Below, one piece after another: positions 16,858 through 24,456 of a stretch of 49,254 nucleotides of DNA. The notes beneath the pieces were generated by a model that was given only the letters and a program-made list of their open reading frames with translations, searched no databases and was not told the origin of the DNA. The stretch covers positions 1-49,254 of the forward strand of contig JAJQEF010000043.1 of the NCBI GenBank assembly GCA_021201795.1. Direction: 5' to 3'. The DNA is from Rikenellaceae bacterium (GTDB lineage: Bacteria > Bacteroidota > Bacteroidia > Bacteroidales > Rikenellaceae). Made by a program: the position numbers and the translations under genes. Within the stretch, counting starts at the first letter, position 1; every line of letters starts with the position of its first letter.

Positions 16858-17827
16858 ATGCTTACTGAAAAATTAAACAATGAACTCATTAACTCCATGA
16901 AGGCTAAGGTTCCTAACGGGACCAATCTCGCCAGTCTGCTAATGGAGATTTTATTTATAGGCAAAGAAGCCGTATACAGACGTCTTCGCGGCGAGGTTCC
17001 GTTTACTCTCTCAGAGGCCGCCCTAATATCCAGAAAACTGGGAATATCCATCGCCCAGTTAATGGGTAAGAGTTTTAACGGAAACGCTCTGTTTGCTCTG
17101 AACATCATAAATCATGCCGAGCCATATCAGTCTTATCATTCGCTTTTAAGCGGATGGAATAGCGCTTTGATGAAGATAGCCGATGATAAGTATTCCGAAA
17201 TGTCTGAGTCTTCCAATTTGCTGCCCAACTTTTTTTTCGATGAAATATTCCGTCATTACCAAGTTTCTTCTTTTCAGATGGATGTATCAACTGGATCTTA
17301 TAAACTGTACTGATAAGGACTGTTTCGATAATATGAAAGTTCCCGATAATCTTGTCGAGATACAAGAAGAGCTATCCGGTAATATACAGAAGATTAAAAA
17401 GACGTGCTTTATATGGGATAAAATGATGGTGACGTTCTTTATTAATGATATAAATTATTTCAAAAGCATAAATCTTTTTTCAGATGAAAATCTGGAGTCC
17501 ATACGTGGCGAATTAATGTTGCTGCTCGATGAACTGGAGGATATTTCCGCGCGCGGGACGTACCGTAATGGTAACTCGGTTGAAGTATACATATCCAATA
17601 TCAATTTCGAAACTTCATATTCTTATTATAGTTCCGACAGTATGAATTTATGTATGATGAGAACTTTCGGTATTAATACCATAACCACGCAGGATATCGA
17701 GACCTTTAACTATGTAAAAAACTGGATCAATTCGCTTAAGAAATTTTCCACCATGATCTCTCAGAGTGGGGAGATGCAGCGGATTCAATTCTTTAGAAGT
17801 CAGCGAGAGTTGGTTAAAAGATTGTAA
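16858..17827 (+). pseudogene. HTH transcriptional regulator, paralogue 2 (frameshifted)
   Basis: The ATG at 16858 opens a helix-turn-helix domain that aligns residue for residue with paralogue 1 (KEAVYRRLRGEVPFTL, then ALISRKLGIS). The first frame runs to a stop at 17311-17313, while the true C-terminal domain continues in another frame to 17827 (WDKMM, NDINYF, ISARGTYRNG, WINSLKKFSTMISQSGE). Alignment to the paralogues puts one extra base at about 17261-17266, between HYQ and FLLFRW. Repairing it gives about 322 residues, matching paralogue 1. It may be a real mutation, a sequencing error or, less likely, a programmed shift; a separate DNA-binding fragment of about 151 residues would be made as given. 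Confidence 0.8.
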
Positions 17828-18179
17828 TATCAAAATAACTCACAGGAGTCGTTTGTGTTTCGTTTTTCGTAAAGTAACACTTGTTGCCGTGCTTCTCTGA
17901 AGTAAAATAAAAAAAACGGTGGTTATTTATTCGGAAATAGAAAACAGGCAGACTCTTAAAGTCTTGATTTGTACGTATTTTTTCCGGATTTCATAGTCAT
18001 ATTTGTAATAAAAACTTCGAAGAATTTCTTGATGACCAGGTTTGCAATTTTTAAAGAATTAGAATTGGATATTCCAGTATCATGTATGCTCCATAAGTCT
18101 ACTGTGATAAATTTTTCCGCAATATATGATTCCTGTTTTTTAGGACAGGTTCTTCCGGCAAACTAACCCTACACATAAT
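17828..18179 (+). other. 352-bp intergenic region between paralogues 2 and 3
   Basis: I see no credible gene. The region holds the promoter of paralogue 3: ATATTTG at about 17999-18005, followed after 10 bp by TTCGAA at 18016-18021, the same spacing as upstream of paralogue 1. The leader to the ATG at 18180 is about 165 nt and contains only a short open frame with no recognisable content. Confidence 0.5.
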
Positions 18180-19166
18180 ATGAAAGACTTAAAGAAGACA
18201 TTCAGTATTGAAGTGACTGAAGCGATTCGGGAGAATATGCCGGCAGGTGAAGATATCGTTAATTATTTAGCCGTACTTCTGGATTTGAAAAAAGAATCCG
18301 TTAAACGAAGGATTAAGGGAACGGTCCCATTTACATTCCAGGAAATAGCACAAATCTCCAATACCTTGGGAATATCGATAGATAGCCTTATCGATAAATG
18401 TTATTCCGGCAGTAAAATTTCTCTTTCGATAGAAAGTCTGGGCTATGAAGAACCCGTCGAATGTTTTAAAAAAACACTTCAGAGGTGTATTTATCTTTTG
18501 GAAAATAAAAACCGGAGCGGAAATTCTGCGCGACACGTCGCTTCCGATGTTATTCCTTTTGTATTTTGTGAGAGCAAATATTCAATACTGAATTTTGTAT
18601 TGCTAAGATGAGTCTATAATTTCAAAAAAATCCATGTCCCGGGGAAATTGTCGGATTTTGAAATGCCGCAGGATCTGAAAAAACTTGCCAGCAAACTTAT
18701 AGTGGAACTTAAAAATATAAAGAATACTACTTTTATATTTGATAACGGTATTTTTTCCAATATTGTAAAAGACATTTGTTACTTTGTAGAGGTGGGCTTA
18801 ATTACCCGTTCTGATGCGGAATTACTTAGGAATGAACTTTACGATATAGGTGCAGATATGGAAAAAGTCGCAGCAACAGGCAGATTCAGCTCCGGTCGGG
18901 ATGTTCGTATGTATCTGACTAACATCAGCTTCGATACGTCATATACTTACATCCAAAATGAAAGATCGGAATGCTGTATGTTTAAAATATACTCTGTGAA
19001 TTCCGTAGATTCGCATAACCCTAAAGTTTGCGGAGTTCAGAAAAAATGGATTGATTTTCTTAAAAGCCATTCGACACTTATTACCAAAAGCGGAGAATAT
19101 GAAAGAACGCGTTTTTTTGAAGATCAACGGGAAATTATACGGAAACTCGATTCTTTGTTAAAATAG
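18180..19166 (+). pseudogene. HTH transcriptional regulator, paralogue 3 (in-frame TGA)
   Basis: One reading frame runs from ATG 18180 to 19166, broken by TGA at 18609-18611. The stop replaces a Trp codon (TGG) that is conserved in the sibling copies: FYLFKW in paralogue 1, FLLFRW in paralogue 2 and FVLLR-stop here. Before it lies the helix-turn-helix domain (KKESVKRRIKGTVPFTF, then QISNTLGIS). After it lies the same C-terminal domain (FDNGIFSNIVKDICYF, KVAATGRFSSG, WIDFLKSHSTLITKSGE, FFEDQREIIRKL). It is the most diverged copy. Unless the stop is read through, the product is a 143-residue N-terminal fragment. Confidence 0.8.
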
Positions 19167-19189
19167 TTGGCGAAATTTATCGTTTAATA

Positions 19190-19197
19190 TATATTTG
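19190..19197 (+). promoter_or_regulatory. -7 element for the hemerythrin-LuxR operon
   Basis: TATATTTG is an exact match, 17 bp before the first possible ATG at 19215. The leader would be about 10 nt, or about 45 nt if translation starts at ATG 19251. Confidence 0.5.
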
Positions 19198-19214
19198 CTA
19201 AAATTCTTACGTGA

Positions 19215-19907
19215 ATGTATAATACGGTTTCATATTCCGGGGACGATAAAATGAGCGACCTTATATGTTGTCACTATCCGATGCTGCTTGTACTAAGCCG
19301 CTTTAATATTCCTTTAGGTTTCGGAGAAAAGACCATAGAGGAAGTTTGTTGCGAAAATAACGTCCATTCCGCAACTTTTCTCGCAGTTGTAAATATGCTT
19401 TTGGATGAGCACAGGAAGGTTCCTGAAAAAGAGTTAATGGAAATTTCCATAGATTCTCTTCTGGATTATCTCCATAATTCCCATAGTTATTTTCTGGATT
19501 ACAGGCTTCCTGCAATTCGAGCTAAACTTATTGAAGCAATAAATTACGGAGACAAAGATGTGACATTTGTGATAATACGTTTCTTCGATGTATATGTGGC
19601 CGAGGTCAGGAAGCATATGCTGTATGAAGAGGAAACAGTGTTTACCTATGTAAAGGAATTGTTTTCAGGTAAATCCACCGGAAATTACGGAATATCCATC
19701 TTTAAAAAACAGCATAATCAGGTTGAGGCAAGATTAACGGAACTTAAAAATATACTTATAAAGTACTTTCCTAACGGAGGCGAAAATGAACTTAACAGTG
19801 TTCTTTTCGATATTTTCTCCTGTGAAAAAGACCTTGCATCTCATAACGATATTGAAAATTACCTTCTGGTCCCGGCAATTATGAGGCTCGAAAATAGTAA
19901 ATTATGA
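19215..19907 (+). CDS. Hemerythrin-like domain protein with ScdA-type N-terminus
   Basis: The 230-residue protein has an N-terminal segment resembling the DUF542/ScdA N-terminal domain (FNIPLGFGEKTIEEVCCENN, about 36-55). A hemerythrin-like four-helix bundle follows. Putative iron ligands are in HSYFLDYRLPAI (about 92), RKHMLYEEETVF (about 134-145), FKKQHNQVE (about 165) and SHNDIENYLLVPA (about 212-224). Such proteins bind a di-iron centre and are linked to iron-sulfur repair under nitric oxide or oxidative stress. An in-frame ATG at 19251 is an alternative start. Its stop overlaps the ATG of the LuxR gene, indicating coupled expression. Confidence 0.85.
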   Translation: MYNTVSYSGDDKMSDLICCHYPMLLVLSRFNIPLGFGEKTIEEVCCENNVHSATFLAVVNMLLDEHRKVPEKELMEISIDSLLDYLHNSHSYFLDYRLPAIRAKLIEAINYGDKDVTFVIIRFFDVYVAEVRKHMLYEEETVFTYVKELFSGKSTGNYGISIFKKQHNQVEARLTELKNILIKYFPNGGENELNSVLFDIFSCEKDLASHNDIENYLLVPAIMRLENSKL

Positions 19908-20524
19908 GTAAACATGTACTTATAGCGATAGCAGATCCCTCTGTAATTATAAGAGAGGGTATGGCGCATGTCCTAAGAAGTTTTTCGAGACTCAATCTGG
20001 AAGTTCTGGAGTTTGCGGATATCGAGCACCTGGAATATCAATTGCAGGTCAACAGGCCTGATATTCTTATAATAAATCCTGTGTTTCTCGGGGTGTTTTC
20101 GCTTCAGGTAATATTGAACGCTAGCGGATGTAATAATATAAGATGCGTGGCATTGAATTATTTATTTGCAGAATTGCCAGCTATAAAGGGATATGATGCA
20201 TCAGTGTCGATATATGATTCTTCGGAAGCTATAAAGGAAAAGATCCATGATCTTATAGAAAAATCAGATAAAGAAAAAATTAAACACGACTCTCTGAGCG
20301 GACGTGAAAAGGAAATAATTGTCTGTGTGGTTAAAGGAATGACCAATAAACAGATTGCCGATCATCTTTGTCTGTCCACTCATACCGTAATAACCCATCG
20401 CAGGAACATAGCTTCTAAGCTGCAGATACACAGTCCGGCAGGTCTTACGATCTATGCTATCGTAAATAAACTTGTTGAATTGGATGATATAAAAGACGGA
20501 GTCAGTAATATGGGCGAACTCTGA
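19904..20524 (+). CDS. LuxR/NarL-type response regulator with degenerate receiver
   Basis: The 206-residue protein has a CheY-like N-terminal domain (about 4-120) and a LuxR helix-turn-helix at about 126-190 (SGREKEIIVCVVKGMTNKQI, then THRRNIASKLQI). The receiver keeps an acidic residue at D11, but the expected phospho-acceptor Asp in the PDxxxxD pattern is Asn58 (PDILIINP), and the usual switch Lys is missing. It therefore probably does not respond to phosphorylation. It overlaps the hemerythrin gene by 4 bp, so a likely model is regulation by the di-iron partner or by its own level; this is inference. No histidine kinase is adjacent. Confidence 0.85.
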   Translation: MSKHVLIAIADPSVIIREGMAHVLRSFSRLNLEVLEFADIEHLEYQLQVNRPDILIINPVFLGVFSLQVILNASGCNNIRCVALNYLFAELPAIKGYDASVSIYDSSEAIKEKIHDLIEKSDKEKIKHDSLSGREKEIIVCVVKGMTNKQIADHLCLSTHTVITHRRNIASKLQIHSPAGLTIYAIVNKLVELDDIKDGVSNMGEL

Positions 20525-20576
20525 TTAATGGCTAAAATTAGGTATCGGGAAAGTGTAAACTAACTATTTTTAGGGA

Positions 20577-20607
20577 TTTGAGTTCATAAAAGGTTGGGAT
20601 ATCTTTG
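20577..20607 (+). promoter_or_regulatory. Strong consensus promoter, probably for an ncRNA
   Basis: TTTG (20577-20580), a 19-bp spacer and TATCTTTG (20600-20607) form the best match to the Bacteroidetes promoter consensus in the window. The predicted start is about 20614, some 250 bp before the next coding start. Confidence 0.7.
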
Positions 20608-20613
20608 TATCGT

Positions 20614-20815
20614 GATCTAAGAAGTAAATTAAAAACAATTTATTCCTTGTGATTCAGATAAGTTCATATTATTGTTTTTTCTGTTAGTAATTACGGTGAC
20701 TCCATCGGCTACGCAATCAAGCCGCATGGAGTATGCCGTTTCCTAAAGGATAATACTATTATATTGTGTTAAATTGTGTTAAACAGCGGTGCCTTCGGTT
20801 CCGCTGTTTGTGTTT
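20614..20815 (+). ncRNA. Candidate structured non-coding RNA, about 200 nt
   Basis: The interval lies between a consensus promoter and a terminator-like hairpin. It contains a compound helix at about 20693-20739: ACGG with CCGT, ACTCCAT with ATGGAGT, and CGGC with GCCG, with a bulged C and an 11-nt loop. A distal pairing ACAATTTA (20635-20642) with TAAATTGT (20770-20777) could close the molecule, and TTCCTT with AAAGGA adds further support. No good ORF is present. Length and end-to-end pairing are reminiscent of 6S-like RNAs, but I cannot identify the family. A long 5' leader of the zinc-ribbon gene is the alternative. Confidence 0.45.
20781..20815 (+). terminator. Hairpin with terminator character
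   Basis: AAACAGCGG (20781-20789) pairs perfectly with CCGCTGTTT (20801-20809) around an 11-nt loop containing TTCG, followed by GTGTTTATG. The T-run is modest, so termination efficiency is uncertain. Confidence 0.6.
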
Positions 20816-20838
20816 ATGTGATAATATACTTATATTTA
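20807..20838 (+). promoter_or_regulatory. Possible promoter of the zinc-ribbon gene
   Basis: TTTG (20807-20810) and TATATTTA (20831-20838) are 20 bp apart; the -7 box misses one base of the consensus. It would give a leader of about 20 nt. Confidence 0.35.
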
Positions 20839-20863
20839 TACATTTATATAGAAATATAATACA

Positions 20864-21136
20864 ATGGAACCTAAGATTTGCCAGAGCTGTGGAATGCCTA
20901 TGGAAGAAACTTCCTTATATGGTAGAAATAATGACAATACTCTTAATGAGGAATACTGCCAATACTGTTACAAGGACGGAAGTTTTACCTCTGATTGTAC
21001 AATGGAAGAAATGATCCAGCAGTGTCTTCTTTACTTAGAGGAATTTAATAAGGATTCTGAAATTAAATTTACGAAAGAAGATGCATTGAAGTTCGCCCGG
21101 GAAGAGTTCCCGAAACTAAAGAGATGGAAAAAATAA
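20864..21136 (+). CDS. Putative zinc-ribbon domain protein
   Basis: The 90-residue protein has an N-terminal zinc ribbon with cysteines in CQSCGMPM (5, 8) and YCQYCYKDG (about 30, 33), the pattern of the putative zinc ribbon family (PF12674). A helical C-terminal half follows (MEEMIQQCLLYLEEFNK). The family's role is unknown; similar small proteins are often annotated as zinc-ribbon regulators. It is probably expressed alone. Its stop codon lies inside the first arm of a convergent terminator shared with the AlkD-like gene. Confidence 0.85.
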   Translation: MEPKICQSCGMPMEETSLYGRNNDNTLNEEYCQYCYKDGSFTSDCTMEEMIQQCLLYLEEFNKDSEIKFTKEDALKFAREEFPKLKRWKK

Positions 21137-21161
21137 AGGACTAAATCGTCCTTTATTTTTT
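21128..21161. terminator. Bidirectional terminator containing both stop codons
   Basis: AAAAAATAAAGGAC (21128-21141) and GTCCTTTATTTTTT (21148-21161) are perfect complements around a 6-nt loop. The TAA of the zinc-ribbon gene (21134-21136) is in the left arm and the stop of the AlkD-like gene (21153-21155, minus strand) is in the right arm. Confidence 0.93.
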
Positions 21162-21887
21162 CATAGCTTTCTTTCTCATTTCAGGAGTTAATTTTTCTAT
21201 GGCGTATCTAAGGGCTGTGCGCGGCATTATATGTTTTTTCTGCATAATAAAATCAAATACTTTTTCCGGACAATATTGACTTGCAGCTTTTAGCATCCAG
21301 CCGTAACCTTTCTGTACTATATCGTCTTTGTCGAGAAGAAGAGACTCTGCTATTTCGAATACGTCATCTATGTACAATCCTTTTCTTGCAGGTATGATAA
21401 AGGTTACCGCAGACGAACGACGCATCCATTTGTTCTCCGACAATGCCCAGCGTTTGATATCCGGGAGAAATTCCGGATATTTTTGAATAAAGTCTCCCAT
21501 CGTATGGTTGCACAAAGTATCGCATGACGCCCAGTTATTAACATAATCCTTTACCCAGCTTTCAAAAATATAGAAATCCTCAGGTTCGAAGCGATCTTGA
21601 AAAAAATCTGAAATATTGCAGTCGACAAAAGTTTCTTCCAGCATTCCCGAACGCCATAATTCGGTACACAATCCGTAAATATCATTCTTATCTCTGTCTT
21701 TTAATCTTGTGCAGAAACTTTTCGATATTTTATGGGTGTCGGAGGTTTTAACGCCATATAACGAGATCGAATTTTTTTCATCCTTTTTAAAAAATTTCAG
21801 AGATACGGATTTCGTACTTTCATTCGCATTATCCTGCAAAGCCTTGCGTATGTCTGACAGGATTTCATTCATGATTCTAAAATCCAA
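21153..21887 (-). CDS. DNA alkylation repair protein (AlkD-like HEAT-repeat glycosylase)
   Basis: The 244-residue protein fits the DNA alkylation repair family (PF08713), a HEAT-like helical repeat fold that excises alkylated bases. It has an Arg/Lys-rich C-terminal half with WALSENKWMRRSSAVTFIIPARKG and the late motif DDIVQKGYGWMLKAAS (about 193-208), which matches the D-x-x-V-x-K-G-x-G-W-x-L-x signature. The start is either ATG 21887 or the in-frame ATG 21872 (MNEIL); the former overlaps the end of the GH127 gene. The two are almost certainly co-transcribed, without an obvious functional link. Confidence 0.85.
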   Translation of the reverse strand: MDFRIMNEILSDIRKALQDNANESTKSVSLKFFKKDEKNSISLYGVKTSDTHKISKSFCTRLKDRDKNDIYGLCTELWRSGMLEETFVDCNISDFFQDRFEPEDFYIFESWVKDYVNNWASCDTLCNHTMGDFIQKYPEFLPDIKRWALSENKWMRRSSAVTFIIPARKGLYIDDVFEIAESLLLDKDDIVQKGYGWMLKAASQYCPEKVFDFIMQKKHIMPRTALRYAIEKLTPEMRKKAMKK

Positions 21888-24264
21888 AATTTTCCGTTTC
21901 CCTATATTCTTCTTTAATCAGACGGACTTCGTATATGCCGCTGTTTGTAAAGTTAACGAAATTATCGAATGTGATTTCGAATTTCCCGTTAATGTTTTCA
22001 GGAACAGAAACTTCGGCAATAACGAAACTTTCCTTATTATGACTGGGAACTTCAATTATTTCCCTATATATTCCATTTATGGTAATTTTAAAGGTCGCTC
22101 CGGCATCCCCACCCCACAATTTGATCATTATATATGGATTCTCGTTATCTTTAATATCAAGATTGTACGAGAACGTTCCAGACCTCCATTTTACATCGTG
22201 ATTTATACCTGTGTCCGTATCCGAAGATTTAAATCCATGATCCGATTCGGACTGTTGTTCACCCGGACGCACGAAGTCTATAGTGTTGGATTCCAGTTCG
22301 AGTTGTCTCTTCTCGACTTCCCTCTCGTAATAAGATTTCGCATAGTCCTCATTATTTGTTTTCTGGAAGTAGACGATGTATCTGGAATCATGGATATTAT
22401 AGAATGGTTCCAGAACGGTTTTGGAAATCAGTGTATTTTCCGGATTCGGATCATATATGTCCCAGGTCTCGAATCTTAATCCCTCACCGTCGATCCTTTT
22501 TATATTGTTTATAAAATCATTATTCTCACACACTATCATTTTTATATCCTCATTCATAGGATAGTATTTGCCCATTGCACGATGATCCATTCTGCCATCT
22601 CCAGCAAAAAGTCCGTCCATGTCCCTGTTATGAGTTCTGGAGCCGAGAACTATCGGGCCGTAGAGAATTGAATAAAATTCTGTATTATCCGGTAGCTGCT
22701 CGATACGTAGCTGCATAGGAAGATATATTTTAATTTTATCACCTTTTCTCCACTTACGGTTTATTGTCACAAAACCACTTTCTTCAACGAAAGAATGTAG
22801 TTCGCCATTTATGTCGACGGTCATACGGTTGCCATCCATCCATTCCGGGTAACGCACTTTTATCGCGAATTTCTTCGGTTTTTTAGGATCGACGGTTATC
22901 TCTGTTATTTCTGTTTCCGGAAAGGATGTTTCCTGTGTCAGTGTAATTCCTTTTTCTTTCCATTCGAGGATTGACGGGATGAATAAATTTACATAAATAT
23001 TATCATTTTGGTGTGCATAAATCAATTCGCCGTATTTGGCATGATTCTCTAGACCCGAACCGACGCAGCACCAAAAGCTGGTATGCGGTTGTGAATAAAC
23101 ACGATAATGTCCCGGACGCATCGAAGTAAAGTAGACAAAACCGCCTTTCTCCGGATGTTCGGTAGAAAGAATATGGTTATAAACTGCACGCTCGTAATAA
23201 TCGAGGTATTTTGTTTCTTCAGTTTGCGCGAAAAGCATCATACTTAATCGCATCATGTTATAAGTATTGCAGGTTTCAGGCCCTTCTCTATCCGATATCA
23301 TAAGGGAAAAATCATCGACCGGATGAAAGTGTTCCCTGACGCTGTTGCCTCCGATACTTACGGTTCTTTCGTTTACTACGTTATCCCAGAAGTAAATAGA
23401 AGCATCCTGCCATTCCGGTTTGTTGTCTAATTCTGCGATTCTCTGATAACCTATAACTTTGGGGATTTGCGTGTTCGCATGCAGGCCCGTAAGTCTGTCT
23501 TCTTTTTTTATCAGCGGATCGAGGATGCGATGGTCCGAGAAACGTTTGGCAAGTTCCATATATTTTTTGTCGCCTGTTAGGGAATAAACATCCGCGAAAA
23601 CCTCGTTCAATCCTCCATGCTCGCTAATCAACATTTTCGCAACCTGTGCGTCGCTTAATCCCGAAGTTATGTCGATCATCCAATCGGTATATTTTATGAG
23701 CATATCCCTTGCCTGTTCCACACCTGCATGGAGATATGCGTCCCGTAAGCCAGCATATGGTTTATGAATATTATACAAAGGAACCCATTTGTCGTTCAGG
23801 GAAAACCCTTCGGCATTTATATTACCTTCTTTAATTTCCTTCCATAGTTGTTTACTGCCCGGAACTCCTCCGATATAACCGTCTCCGGAACTATCTTGAC
23901 ACCGTGCGAGCTCAGATATCATATAATCGAGTCTATCCTTGATGTCGCGATCCCCTGTTGCCGCATACATCAATGAAAGTGCAGATATGTAATGTCCTCC
24001 TATATGTCCGTCGAGACCCGTGTTCTCCCAATTACCGTAACTCTCTGCCTTTGGTGTAAGACCCGCTTCTCTCAGATAAGGAGCGAGAAGTCGGTCCGCA
24101 TTGAGTTCGAGCATATATTTTTTATCCACTTCCATCGCATTATGGAACGGACTGTCGGTAAGTTTTACTTCATCAAGAGAAAAGAAACGGATGTTTTCAG
24201 CAAAAGTATTAAGTGTAATTAATGCGGATGCGCAAATAATTAATAAATGTTTGGGGAATATCAT
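21877..24264 (-). CDS. Glycoside hydrolase family 127 (beta-L-arabinofuranosidase type)
   Basis: The 795-residue protein has a signal peptide (about 1-22) and the long DUF1680/GH127 catalytic (alpha/alpha)6 domain. The zinc-thiolate site known from Bifidobacterium HypBA1 is preserved: PETC (E330, C332) and WCC (C399, C400), one of which would be the nucleophilic cysteine. SEHGGLNEVFADVYSLTGD (about 214-232) is a family signature. Beta-sandwich regions follow at about 430-650, with an extra C-terminal beta domain (about 690-785). It probably trims beta-L-arabinofuranose from plant glycans in the periplasm. It has its own promoter and is transcribed with the AlkD-like gene. Confidence 0.9.
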   Translation of the reverse strand: MIFPKHLLIICASALITLNTFAENIRFFSLDEVKLTDSPFHNAMEVDKKYMLELNADRLLAPYLREAGLTPKAESYGNWENTGLDGHIGGHYISALSLMYAATGDRDIKDRLDYMISELARCQDSSGDGYIGGVPGSKQLWKEIKEGNINAEGFSLNDKWVPLYNIHKPYAGLRDAYLHAGVEQARDMLIKYTDWMIDITSGLSDAQVAKMLISEHGGLNEVFADVYSLTGDKKYMELAKRFSDHRILDPLIKKEDRLTGLHANTQIPKVIGYQRIAELDNKPEWQDASIYFWDNVVNERTVSIGGNSVREHFHPVDDFSLMISDREGPETCNTYNMMRLSMMLFAQTEETKYLDYYERAVYNHILSTEHPEKGGFVYFTSMRPGHYRVYSQPHTSFWCCVGSGLENHAKYGELIYAHQNDNIYVNLFIPSILEWKEKGITLTQETSFPETEITEITVDPKKPKKFAIKVRYPEWMDGNRMTVDINGELHSFVEESGFVTINRKWRKGDKIKIYLPMQLRIEQLPDNTEFYSILYGPIVLGSRTHNRDMDGLFAGDGRMDHRAMGKYYPMNEDIKMIVCENNDFINNIKRIDGEGLRFETWDIYDPNPENTLISKTVLEPFYNIHDSRYIVYFQKTNNEDYAKSYYEREVEKRQLELESNTIDFVRPGEQQSESDHGFKSSDTDTGINHDVKWRSGTFSYNLDIKDNENPYIMIKLWGGDAGATFKITINGIYREIIEVPSHNKESFVIAEVSVPENINGKFEITFDNFVNFTNSGIYEVRLIKEEYRETENFGF

Positions 24265-24286
24265 AATTAAAAAAATTTAATAACTA

Positions 24287-24316
24287 CAAATTTAATATAT
24301 CTTCTGAATATTTCAA
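24287..24316 (-). promoter_or_regulatory. Promoter of the GH127 gene
   Basis: On the minus strand TTG (24316-24314), 19 bp and TAAATTTG (24294-24287) match the consensus. The predicted start is about 16 bp before the ATG. Confidence 0.65.
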
Positions 24317-24360
24317 CACCAGAATTATAGATAGTTAATATCTTAAAAGTAAATAAGATA

Positions 24361-24390
24361 TGGGATATTTCCCAAAAATATATACTTTTG
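24361..24390 (+). promoter_or_regulatory. Promoter of the surface-polysaccharide operon
   Basis: TACTTTTG (24383-24390) is an exact -7 element, about 66 bp before rfbA. Where the -33 element should be, there is an inverted repeat TGGGA-TATT-TCCCA (24361-24374), with no TTTG. The weak -33 and the palindrome suggest control by a DNA-binding protein. No UpxY-like antiterminator gene or invertible promoter repeats are seen. Confidence 0.5.
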
Positions 24391-24456
24391 CAGGAATTTA
24401 ATTCGTATATCCCGTACTCACATATTGAAGAATTAACAAACTAACCCAAAGATCCC

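Noticed and set aside
17969-18166. 65-residue open frame before paralogue 3
   Set aside because: It has no recognisable domain, overlaps the conserved promoter block and lies in a leader; probably chance.
18609-18611. Possible genome-wide recoding of TGA as Trp, given TGA at a conserved Trp in paralogue 3
   Set aside because: Several intact genes here end in TGA exactly at family-typical C-termini (pepT, rfbA, rfbD), and Trp is otherwise encoded by TGG, so TGA is a stop in this genome.
20766-21014. 82-residue frame overlapping the zinc-ribbon gene
   Set aside because: It crosses the hairpin and promoter signals and overlaps the zinc-ribbon gene, whose cysteine pattern is clearly genuine in the other frame.
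21709-22479. 256-codon plus-strand frame opposite GH127 and the AlkD-like gene
   Set aside because: It lies antisense to two well-conserved genes and its translation is low-complexity Phe/Ile/Arg typical of a shadow frame.
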